Of a stretch of 6,122 bases of DNA, positions 1-6,122 are shown piece after piece (position 1 is the stretch's first letter; each line of letters begins with the position of its first letter). The stretch is from Tannerella sp. Its GTDB lineage: Bacteria > Bacteroidota > Bacteroidia > Bacteroidales > Tannerellaceae. The translations under genes and the position numbers were made by a program. The stretch lies in contig JAITDQ010000306.1 of assembly GCA_031282485.1 (NCBI GenBank), positions 1 to 6,122 of the forward strand, written 5' to 3'. The notes under the pieces are model-generated. The model saw only the letters and a list, made by a program, of their open reading frames with translations. It was not told the origin of the DNA and searched no databases.

Positions 1-656
1 TTTTGTTTTGCTTTTGCTTTTAATACTTCGGCTACGGCGGGAAGTATGGATATGAAGATGATTAAAATGACTACAATGTCAAGATTTTTTTCGACCCATT
101 CCAGACGTCCGACGAAAACGCCTAATATGCAAAAGGCCGTCACCCACAGGATTCCCCCTGTGACATTAAACGAAAAGAAATGCATGTAGTTCATTTTTCC
201 TATTCCCGCAACGAAGGGGGCAAATGTCCGTACGATAGGAACAAAACGGGCTAAAATAATCGTCTTTCCTCCGTGTTTTTCATAAAACCGGTTTGTCTGT
301 TCCAGATATTTTTGTTTGAATATTTTGGAATCTTTATTGGCAAACAGTTTTTTACCGAAAAAACGTCCTATGGTATAATTCGCGGCATCGCCCGTCACGG
401 CGGCGATTATTAAAATGAGAATCAGCCAGTAGACGTGTAACGCATTGTCGGGACGCACGGCTATGGCGCCGGCCAGAAACAAAAGCGAATCTCCCGGCAG
501 GAATGGGGTTACGACTAATCCCGTTTCACAGAAAATTATTAAAAATAAAATAGCATAAACCCATACGCCGTATTCCGAAACCAGTATATCCAGCGTACCG
601 CCCGTATCCCTCAACAGATCAAGAAAGAAAGTCCATATTTCCTGTAATATTTCCAT
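1..656 (-). CDS. DedA/SNARE-associated (VTT) family membrane protein, C-terminus beyond the left edge
   Basis: Reading the minus strand from ATG at 656-654 gives 218 codons with no stop before the window ends, so the gene is partial at its 3' end. Family members are usually about 200-220 residues, so little should be missing. The motifs are diagnostic: E44-T-G ahead of TPFLPGDSLLFLAG (50-63), GDAANYTIGRFFG (89-101), and RFVPIVRTFAPFVAG (137-151). The charged residues shown to be needed in E. coli YqjA (E39, D51, R130, R136) line up with E44, D56, R137 and R143 at identical spacing. Hydrophobic stretches near 31-49, 76-96, 160-183 and 192-209, plus two likely re-entrant loops (about 50-66 and 137-153), fit an inner-membrane protein. 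DedA proteins are tied to proton-motive-force homeostasis and to lipid or undecaprenyl-phosphate translocation; which applies here cannot be told. It is transcribed divergently from ileS, so the two probably have no shared function. Confidence 0.93.
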   Translation of the reverse strand, partial: MEILQEIWTFFLDLLRDTGGTLDILVSEYGVWVYAILFLIIFCETGLVVTPFLPGDSLLFLAGAIAVRPDNALHVYWLILILIIAAVTGDAANYTIGRFFGKKLFANKDSKIFKQKYLEQTNRFYEKHGGKTIILARFVPIVRTFAPFVAGIGKMNYMHFFSFNVTGGILWVTAFCILGVFVGRLEWVEKNLDIVVILIIFISILPAVAEVLKAKAKQ

Positions 657-675
657 AGTTTTTAATTTTAAGGTG

Positions 676-683
676 CAAAGATA
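676..683 (-). promoter_or_regulatory. Predicted -7 box of the DedA-family gene promoter
   Basis: On the minus strand this reads TATCTTTG, an exact match to the Bacteroidota -7 consensus TAnnTTTG used by the primary sigma factor of that phylum. It lies about 20 bp upstream of the ATG at 656, so the 5' leader would be very short. The -33 element is poor: the nearest T-rich stretch (TGTTTTCC, around 695-702) is closer than the usual spacing of about 19 bp. The call rests on the -7 match and its position. Confidence 0.6.
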
Positions 684-750
684 ACTTCATTGATTGGAAA
701 ACAGGCTATATATTGTTTTTTTTAACGAATTATAATCCGGTTATTTTTAT

Positions 751-760
751 TCCTGCAGGA
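751..760. repeat. 10-bp perfect palindrome in the divergent intergenic region
   Basis: TCCTGCAGGA is its own reverse complement. The symmetry stops at the next base on either side. It sits between the two divergent promoters, just upstream of where the ileS -33 region would be. It could be half of a regulator site, but ten bases can occur by chance and no second copy is seen in this gap. Confidence 0.3.
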
Positions 761-764
761 TTCA

Positions 765-796
765 TTTTCTAATTCCATAAAAAAGGATTATCTTTG
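765..796 (+). promoter_or_regulatory. Predicted ileS promoter (-33 TTTTC, -7 TATCTTTG)
   Basis: TATCTTTG at 789-796 matches the Bacteroidota -7 consensus TAnnTTTG exactly. TTTTC at 765-769 is an imperfect -33 element, with a 19-bp spacer that suits this promoter class. Transcription would begin near 803, leaving a leader of about 20 nt. That leaves no room for a T-box or other riboswitch. The leader is AT-rich and has no clear Shine-Dalgarno sequence, as is common in this phylum. Confidence 0.65.
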
Positions 797-824
797 CGGC
801 AATTTTTTAACAGGGAATTATAAT

Positions 825-3800
825 ATGAGTAATCGATTTGCTGAATATGATGCATTTGACTTGTCGGAAGTCAACAAAAATGTACTGAAAAAATGGAAAG
901 ACGGCGATATTTTTCATAAAAGTCTGGAAATCCGCAAAGGCGCCCCGTCGTTCATTTTTTATGAAGGCCCGCCGTCGGCTAACGGCATGCCGGGTATTCA
1001 TCATGTGATTGCCCGTTCCATAAAAGACATATTCTGCCGTTACAAGACGATGAAGGGATTTCTCGTTGAACGCAAAGCGGGGTGGGATACGCACGGACTG
1101 CCGGTCGAGCTTGGCGTGGAAAAACAGCTTGGCATCACGAAAGAAGATATCGGCAGGAAAGTATCCGTTATTGATTATAACAGAGAATGTCGCCGGGACG
1201 TCATGAAATTTACCAAAGAATGGGAAGACCTGACGCAGATTATGGGATACTGGGTGGATATGGAACACCCGTATGTCACCTGCGACAACCGGTATATCGA
1301 GACGCTATGGTTTTTACTCAAGGAACTTTATAAAAAAGATTTACTCTACAAGGGATATACCATACAGCCCTATTCGCCTGCCGCAGGAACGGGACTGAGT
1401 ACGCACGAACTTAACCAGCCGGGATGTTACCGCGACGTCAAGGACACAACCGTCACGGCTCTTTTTAAAATGAAGCATCCGAAACCGGAAATGACGGGGT
1501 GGGGGACGGCCTGTTTCGTCGCATGGACGACAACGCCGTGGACTTTGCCCTCAAACACGGCATTGTGCGTCGGCCTCAACATAACGTATGCCGCCGTCCG
1601 CACGTATAATCCTTATAGCGGGGAACCGGTGACCGTCGTACTGGCAAAAGACCTCATACCGGCTCATTTCAGCCCTAAAGCCGAAGGCATGGCGCTGGGA
1701 GATTTTCATCCGGGCGATAAGGTGACGCCTTATGAAATCGTTTGCGAATATCAGGGAAAAGATCTGGTGGGAATGGAATATGAGCAGCTTATTCCGTGGT
1801 TCAATCCCGGCGAAGGAGCGTTCCGCGTCATATCGGGCGATTATGTAACGACGGAAGACGGTACGGGTATTGTACACATAGCCCCGACGTTTGGCGCCGA
1901 CGACGCGCGCGTGGCGAAAAATTTCAATGTGCCCCCGGTGCAGTTAGTCGATAAAGCCGGAAATCTTCGTCCGGCCGTCGATTTGAAAGGCCGCTTCTAC
2001 CGTCTCGAAGACCTCGACGAAGAATATGTTAAGGCAAGCGTCAATGTCGATTTGTATAAAACCTATTCCGGCCGCTATGTGAAAAACGAATATGAGCCGG
2101 AGCCTGTCGACGGAAACGAAACGCTTGATATCGAACTGAGCGTTATGCTTAAACAGCAGGGACTCGCTTTCAGGATTGAAAAACATATACACAATTACCC
2201 TCACTGCTGGCGTACGGACAAACCGATACTGTACTATCCCTTAGACAGCTGGTTTATAAGAACTACGGCCTGTCGCGAGCGTATGATTGAGCTTAATAAT
2301 ACGATAAACTGGAAACCTCAAAGCACCGGGACGGGACGCTTCGGCAAATGGCTCGAAAACCTGCAGGACTGGAACCTTAGCCGCAGCCGTTATTGGGGAA
2401 CGCCGCTTCCGATATGGCGTACGGACGACGGGGCGGAAGAACGGTGCATAGGCTCGGTCGAAGAACTGTACGGCGAAATGGATAAATCCGTCGCTGCCGG
2501 GTTTATGGCAAGCAATCCGTATCGGGAAACAGGTTTCGTCGCCGGTGATTATTCGGGGGAAAATTATGACCGGATAGACCTTCACCGCCCGTACGTGGAT
2601 GATATCATACTCGTATCGGACAGCGGCAAACCGATGAGACGCGAACAGGATCTGATCGACGTATGGTTTGATTCCGGCGCGATGCCTTATGCCCAGATAC
2701 ATTACCCGTTCGAAAACCGGGAACTTTTCGACAGCCGTGAAGTTTATCCGGCGGATTTTATTGCGGAAGGTGTAGACCAGACGCGCGGCTGGTTCTTCAC
2801 CCTGCATGCGCTGGGAAGCATGGCGTTCGACAGCGTGGCGTTCAAAAACGTTGTTTCCAACGGGCTTGTGCTCGATAAAAACGGCAACAAAATGTCCAAA
2901 CGCCTCGGCAACGGCGTCGACCCGTTCGAAACGATCGAGAAATACGGCTCGGACCCTCTGCGCTGGTACATGATAACGAATGCGTCGCCATGGGACAATA
3001 TCAAATTCGATGTTGACGGGATTGAGGAAGTGCGCCGCAAATTTTTCGGTACATTATATAATACGTATTCGTTTTTTTCACTCTATGCGAATGTCGACGG
3101 GTTCACGTACGGCGAACCGGACGTGCCCGTGAATGAGCGTCCCGAGATAGACCGCTGGATACTGTCGCTTCTTAATTCGCTGATAAAAGAGGTCGACGAA
3201 TATTATAACGCTTACGAACCGACGCGTGCGGGACGTTTGATATCGGATTTCGTGAACGATCACCTGAGTAACTGGTATGTCCGCCTCAATCGCCGCCGCT
3301 TCTGGGGCGGCGGTATGACGACCGACAAACTGTCGGCTTACCAGACGCTTTATACGTGCCTCGAGACCGTAAGTAAACTGATGGCGCCCATTTCTCCGTT
3401 CTATTCCGACCGGCTGTTTACCGATCTGGTTTCGGTTACGGGACGCGACCGCGCCGAATCCGTTCATCTTGCCGGTTTCCCGGTATGCGACGAATCCGTT
3501 ATCAACCGGACGCTTGAAGACCGGATGCAGATAGCGCAGACGATTACGTCCATGGCGCTGGCATTGCGCCGCAAGGTAGGCATAAAAGTCCGCCAGCCGC
3601 TGCAGGCGATTATGGCGCCGGCGTTGAACGACGAACAGAAAGTGAATATCGAAGCGGTCAAAAGCCTTGTGCTCAACGAGGTTAATGTTAAGGAACTGCA
3701 TTTTGTCGACAATGCTTTCCTTGTGAAAAAGATAAAGCCGGACTTTAAGAAGCTGGGGCCTCGCTACGGCAGGATAATGAAACCGTTGACGGAATCTGTC

Positions 3801-4244
3801 CGGGAGATGCCGCAGGAGGATATTGCACGGTTTGAGCAGGCCGGCAGGTGTGTATTCCATATTGACGGGCAGGCGTGTGAAATAACCCTCGATGACGTGG
3901 AAATCATATCGGAAGATATCCCCGGATGGTTAGTCGCAAATGAGGGCAATCTTACGATTGCACTTGATATAACCGTAACGGACGGTTTGAAGAAAGAAGG
4001 CTTGGCGCGCGAACTTGTGAACCGTATACAGAATATGCGCAAGAATAACGGATATGAAATAACCGATAAAATCCGTATAAGGATTTCTTCGTCGAACGAA
4101 ACGGACGGGGCTGTAAAGGATTATTCGGATTACATAAAAAAACAGGTACTTGCGGAATCTCTTGAAATTGTTGAAGGTCAGACGGATGGCGTCGAACTGG
4201 ATTTTGAGGATTTCAATTTATACGCAGTAATTGAAAAAATTTGA
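825..4244 (+). CDS. ileS: Isoleucyl-tRNA synthetase, type 2 (eukaryote-like IleRS)
   Basis: This cytoplasmic enzyme charges tRNA-Ile with isoleucine using ATP. It has 1139 residues, typical of Bacteroidota IleRS and longer than the roughly 940 of E. coli. Visible in order are the class I signature region GPPSANGMPGIHH (48-60), GWDTHGLPVE (86-95), the CP1 editing domain with WTTTPWTLPSN (234-244) and GTGIVHIAP...GADD (346-360), DVWFDSG (612-618), EGVDQTRGWFF (648-658), KMSKR (689-693), WYVRLNRRRFW (817-827) in the anticodon-binding region, and a long C-terminal domain from about 930. H351 and D360 match E. coli editing residues H333 and D342. The odd feature is GIHH at 57-60 where HIGH is usual, a swap of the first and third positions known from some IleRS2 enzymes and linked to mupirocin hyper-resistance. 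The ATG at 825 is the first start after the -7 box, and the conserved N-terminal helix follows directly. The reading frame is intact. Confidence 0.98.
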   Translation: MSNRFAEYDAFDLSEVNKNVLKKWKDGDIFHKSLEIRKGAPSFIFYEGPPSANGMPGIHHVIARSIKDIFCRYKTMKGFLVERKAGWDTHGLPVELGVEKQLGITKEDIGRKVSVIDYNRECRRDVMKFTKEWEDLTQIMGYWVDMEHPYVTCDNRYIETLWFLLKELYKKDLLYKGYTIQPYSPAAGTGLSTHELNQPGCYRDVKDTTVTALFKMKHPKPEMTGWGTACFVAWTTTPWTLPSNTALCVGLNITYAAVRTYNPYSGEPVTVVLAKDLIPAHFSPKAEGMALGDFHPGDKVTPYEIVCEYQGKDLVGMEYEQLIPWFNPGEGAFRVISGDYVTTEDGTGIVHIAPTFGADDARVAKNFNVPPVQLVDKAGNLRPAVDLKGRFYRLEDLDEEYVKASVNVDLYKTYSGRYVKNEYEPEPVDGNETLDIELSVMLKQQGLAFRIEKHIHNYPHCWRTDKPILYYPLDSWFIRTTACRERMIELNNTINWKPQSTGTGRFGKWLENLQDWNLSRSRYWGTPLPIWRTDDGAEERCIGSVEELYGEMDKSVAAGFMASNPYRETGFVAGDYSGENYDRIDLHRPYVDDIILVSDSGKPMRREQDLIDVWFDSGAMPYAQIHYPFENRELFDSREVYPADFIAEGVDQTRGWFFTLHALGSMAFDSVAFKNVVSNGLVLDKNGNKMSKRLGNGVDPFETIEKYGSDPLRWYMITNASPWDNIKFDVDGIEEVRRKFFGTLYNTYSFFSLYANVDGFTYGEPDVPVNERPEIDRWILSLLNSLIKEVDEYYNAYEPTRAGRLISDFVNDHLSNWYVRLNRRRFWGGGMTTDKLSAYQTLYTCLETVSKLMAPISPFYSDRLFTDLVSVTGRDRAESVHLAGFPVCDESVINRTLEDRMQIAQTITSMALALRRKVGIKVRQPLQAIMAPALNDEQKVNIEAVKSLVLNEVNVKELHFVDNAFLVKKIKPDFKKLGPRYGRIMKPLTESVREMPQEDIARFEQAGRCVFHIDGQACEITLDDVEIISEDIPGWLVANEGNLTIALDITVTDGLKKEGLARELVNRIQNMRKNNGYEITDKIRIRISSSNETDGAVKDYSDYIKKQVLAESLEIVEGQTDGVELDFEDFNLYAVIEKI

Positions 4245-4277
4245 CCGTTTTAGTAGTAAATATACATAAATATATAG

Positions 4278-4285
4278 TATTTTTG
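4278..4285 (+). promoter_or_regulatory. Possible internal promoter (-7 box) before the DksA-like gene
   Basis: The 73-bp gap between ileS and the next gene is strongly AT-rich and contains TATTTTTG, an exact TAnnTTTG match, 32 bp before the ATG at 4318. No good -33 element is present: the nearest TTTTAG (4248-4253) is about 24 bp away. In such AT-rich sequence a chance match is likely. The gap has no GC-rich hairpin with a T-run, so read-through from ileS is also plausible. Confidence 0.4.
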
Positions 4286-4317
4286 AAGTGATAAATTAAT
4301 CTAATAATAGAAAAAGT

Positions 4318-4698
4318 ATGGCAGAAAAGACAAGGTATTCGGATGAGGAGTTGGACGAATTTCGTACCATTATTTTGGAGAAACTGGAGAAGGCTAAGCG
4401 CGACTATGAGCAGTTGCGGGCAGGGGTGACAAATTCCGAAGGAAATGATGTCTCCGACACGTCGCCTACGTTTAAAGTGCTTGAAGAAGGCGCGACAACA
4501 CTCTCAAAGGAAGAATCCGGGCGTTTGGCACAACGCCAGATGAAGTTTATTCAGAATCTACAGAAGGCTCTCGTTCGCATCGAGAATAAAACATACGGTA
4601 TTTGTCGCGAAACGGGGAAACTTATTCCTAAAGAACGTTTGCGCGCGGTGCCTCATGCTACATTAAGTATAGAAGCGAAGGAAGGTGGCATTAAATAA
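4318..4698 (+). CDS. TraR/DksA-family RNA polymerase-binding regulator with degenerate zinc finger
   Basis: This 126-residue protein has the DksA layout: a charged, probably coiled-coil N-terminal half (about 8-90) followed by a short globular zinc-finger-like C-terminal region (92-121). DksA-type proteins insert the coiled coil into the RNA polymerase secondary channel and, with ppGpp, reset transcription during starvation. The loop D44-V-S-D47-T-S49 resembles the coiled-coil tip motif DxxDxA of E. coli DksA, with Ser in place of Ala. The canonical four cysteines (CxxC-x17-CxxC) are reduced to one: C96, T99, S117 and A120 occupy the positions at exact spacing, so zinc binding is unlikely. 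The fold motif Y93-G-I-C with RLRAVPHATLSIEAK (107-121) is otherwise intact. Zinc-independent paralogues such as Pseudomonas DksA2 show a similar loss. The gene overlaps lspA by 14 bp. Family assignment is firm; whether it acts like DksA, or responds to ppGpp, is inference. Confidence 0.92.
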   Translation: MAEKTRYSDEELDEFRTIILEKLEKAKRDYEQLRAGVTNSEGNDVSDTSPTFKVLEEGATTLSKEESGRLAQRQMKFIQNLQKALVRIENKTYGICRETGKLIPKERLRAVPHATLSIEAKEGGIK

Positions 4699-5329
4699 AG
4701 TACGGCTCAGAAATTCGGGAGGTGCGGCGCTGGCCGTTGTCCTTTTGTTGGCGTGCGATCAGGTCGTTAAGGTCTGGGTGAAGACGCACATGCAGCTTGG
4801 CGAAAGTATAGAGGTGTTTTCGTGGTTTAAAATTTATTTTACGGAAAATCCCGGTATGGCTTTTGGTATCGAGCTTGTTGATACGTATATACTTACAATA
4901 TTCAGGATTATTATTGTCAGCCTGTTCGGGGCGTTTATTGTAAAACTGATAAAACGTAATTTTAAATTTGGCTTCATCCTCTGTGCGTCCATGATACTCG
5001 CCGGCGCGCTTGGCAATATCATTGACTGTACGTTCTACGGCGTGCTGTTCGACAACAGCTACGGTCATGTGGCGACATTCATGCCGGACGGCGGCGGATA
5101 TTCGACCTTTCTGAGCGGTAAAGTCGTTGACATGCTTTACTTTCCGCTTATAAAGACAACGTGGCCTTCGTGGATACCGGTGTGGGGCGGAGAGGACTTC
5201 GTTTTTTTCAGGCCTATTTTTAATGTAGCAGACTCTTCTATTTGTGTAAGCGTTTTTATACTGCTTTTATTCTACAGACAGTCTTTATCTACAGTCTTTT
5301 CGAAGGAAAAGGAGCTTTATGGTGAATAA
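4685..5329 (+). CDS. lspA: Lipoprotein signal peptidase (signal peptidase II)
   Basis: LspA is an inner-membrane aspartyl protease that removes the signal peptide of prolipoproteins just before the lipidated cysteine. Conserved motifs are D25-Q-x-x-K29, N55-P-G-M-A-F-G, G107-A-L-G-N111-x-x-D114 and F179-N-V-A-D183; D114 and D183 are the predicted catalytic pair. Membrane segments are near 13-31, 68-89, 95-113 and 186-197. At 214 residues it exceeds the E. coli protein (164) because of two insertions between the catalytic motifs, at about 118-143 and 155-177, which should face the periplasm. Similar insertions occur in Bacteroidota LspA as I remember the family. The start is GTG at 4685: no in-frame ATG precedes the first membrane helix, and later TTG codons fall inside it. 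The start lies within the end of the DksA-like gene (14-bp overlap). The next gene encodes a lipoprotein, a likely substrate. Confidence 0.96.
   Translation: MALNKVRLRNSGGAALAVVLLLACDQVVKVWVKTHMQLGESIEVFSWFKIYFTENPGMAFGIELVDTYILTIFRIIIVSLFGAFIVKLIKRNFKFGFILCASMILAGALGNIIDCTFYGVLFDNSYGHVATFMPDGGGYSTFLSGKVVDMLYFPLIKTTWPSWIPVWGGEDFVFFRPIFNVADSSICVSVFILLLFYRQSLSTVFSKEKELYGE
5309..5314 (+). promoter_or_regulatory. Shine-Dalgarno-like AAGGAG before the lipoprotein gene
   Basis: AAGGAG ends four bases before the ATG at 5319 and lies within the last codons of lspA. Strong Shine-Dalgarno sequences are not the rule in Bacteroidota, but this one favours ATG 5319 as the start and may help re-initiation by ribosomes ending lspA at 5329. 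It could also reflect only the Lys/Glu codons of the LspA tail. Confidence 0.45.
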
Positions 5330-6122
5330 ATTACGTATATATGGCATTGGGCTGTTAATCGGCATGACAGCCTCCTGCAGCAGGGTTCCCGATCATATTA
5401 TTTCCGAAAAAAAAATGAGAGCTGTGCTGTATGATATGCAAATAGCGGAAGCGATGGTCGAAACAAACTACGAGACGTACAGAACGGGCGACGAACGGCA
5501 GACGGTTTATGACGGTGTTTTTGCCAAACATCACGTGACACAGGCCGAATACGATTCTTCGCTGGTTTGGTACGGAGAAAATATGGAGTTATACATGCGT
5601 ATTTACAAGCTTGTCCTGAAGGATATAAACGACCATATTGCCGCCATGGGCGATATTAAGCCTAATCCGCTGTCCGGGGATGTCTCGGCAAAGGATTCGA
5701 TAGATATCTGGATTTATAATCGCAGCTTCACCTTCAAGCCGGAGCGCGTTTTTAACATGCTGACGTTTGACATTGCTCCGCAGAAGCCTTATTCGTCGGG
5801 CAGTTCCTATGTGTTTGGCCTGTCTGTGTGGGGTGTTGCTCCCAATATGAAGTATAAACCCAGGATACGGATCAATGCCGTACATGCCGATACCGTTATA
5901 TCGGTTGGTAAGGATATAACGGGGGACGGCTATTATGAAACGGTCGTAAAAACCGTTGCAACCAAACAGGTGAAACGCGTGTACGGCTATGTCATGCTCA
6001 ATGATTTCGAAGCCCCCTACCACCGCATCTACATGGATGACATCCGGCTTATGAAATATAATTACGGCTCAAAAGCCCTTACCGCCCCGCAAACCGATAC
6101 GCTGTCCGTGGCAGTGGATGAC
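5319..6122 (+). CDS. DUF4296-type lipoprotein, C-terminus beyond the right edge
   Basis: The ATG at 5319 opens a frame of 268 codons still open at the window end. The first 20 residues are a lipoprotein signal peptide: a basic start (K4, R6), a hydrophobic core (7-16) and lipobox T17-A-S-C20, so the mature protein would begin at C20 after cleavage by signal peptidase II, encoded directly upstream. Residues 24-105 are mostly helical and carry VPDHIIS and MRAVLYDMQIAEAMVE, which I recognise as the DUF4296 type found next to lspA in Bacteroidales. From about 128 the pattern changes to alternating hydrophobic and aromatic strands (IDIWIYNR, YVFGLSVWGV, KRVYGYVMLN, IYMDDIRL at 237-244), suggesting a beta-sandwich; this is inference. 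Ser follows C20 and no K-D/E-type lipoprotein export signal is seen, which favours the periplasmic side of a membrane over the surface. The function is unknown. It overlaps lspA by 11 bp. Confidence 0.85.
   Translation, partial: MVNKLRIYGIGLLIGMTASCSRVPDHIISEKKMRAVLYDMQIAEAMVETNYETYRTGDERQTVYDGVFAKHHVTQAEYDSSLVWYGENMELYMRIYKLVLKDINDHIAAMGDIKPNPLSGDVSAKDSIDIWIYNRSFTFKPERVFNMLTFDIAPQKPYSSGSSYVFGLSVWGVAPNMKYKPRIRINAVHADTVISVGKDITGDGYYETVVKTVATKQVKRVYGYVMLNDFEAPYHRIYMDDIRLMKYNYGSKALTAPQTDTLSVAVDD

Noticed and set aside
797..824. Search for a T-box or other riboswitch ahead of ileS
   Set aside because: With transcription starting near 803 the leader is only about 20 nt, too short for any known riboswitch, and T-boxes are not typical of this phylum.
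807..1268. Minus-strand open frame spanning the ileS start
   Set aside because: It covers the conserved IleRS catalytic signature and the leader region, with no promoter or motif of its own.
3078..3860. Long open frame of 260 codons on the minus strand inside ileS
   Set aside because: It is antisense to strongly conserved IleRS sequence, is rich in Arg, His and Gln as expected of a shadow frame, and shows no domain motif.
4258..4284. Possible hairpin AAATATAC / GTATTTTT after ileS
   Set aside because: The stem is imperfect and made almost only of A-T pairs, so it is too weak for an intrinsic terminator.
5589..6023. Minus-strand open frame of 144 codons opposite the lipoprotein gene
   Set aside because: The plus-strand frame has a signal peptide, lipobox and family motifs; the antisense frame has no recognisable motif or promoter.

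Overview
The window looks like ordinary core chromosome from a member of the Bacteroidota, most likely order Bacteroidales. Several signs point there: two exact TAnnTTTG-type -7 promoter boxes in the divergent gap, a large eukaryote-like (type 2) isoleucyl-tRNA synthetase, a DksA-like protein with only one zinc-ligand cysteine, a lengthened LspA with internal insertions, and a DUF4296-type lipoprotein. The genus cannot be fixed from this sequence.

Layout. Positions 1-656 (minus strand) hold a DedA-family membrane protein, complete at its N-terminus and running off the left edge with no stop codon in view. Positions 657-824 are a 168-bp divergent intergenic region with a likely promoter for each flank and a 10-bp perfect palindrome between them. 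The plus strand then carries ileS (825-4244), a 73-bp AT-rich gap with a possible internal promoter, a TraR/DksA-like regulator (4318-4698), lspA for signal peptidase II (4685-5329, GTG start), and a lipoprotein gene (5319 to the right edge, cut off).

The last three genes overlap by 14 and 11 bp and are almost certainly one transcription unit, possibly translationally coupled. The logic is partly visible: isoleucine charging and an RNA-polymerase-binding regulator linked to growth and starvation control are followed by the peptidase that matures lipoproteins and by a gene for one of that peptidase's likely substrates.

I found no mobile element, CRISPR array, RNA gene or convincing terminator, and nothing I would call a new multi-gene system. 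The points most worth a second look are molecular: the inverted class I signature GIHH (in place of HIGH) in IleRS, linked to strong mupirocin resistance; the nearly cysteine-free zinc-finger fold of the DksA-like protein; and the two insertions that separate the catalytic motifs of LspA.
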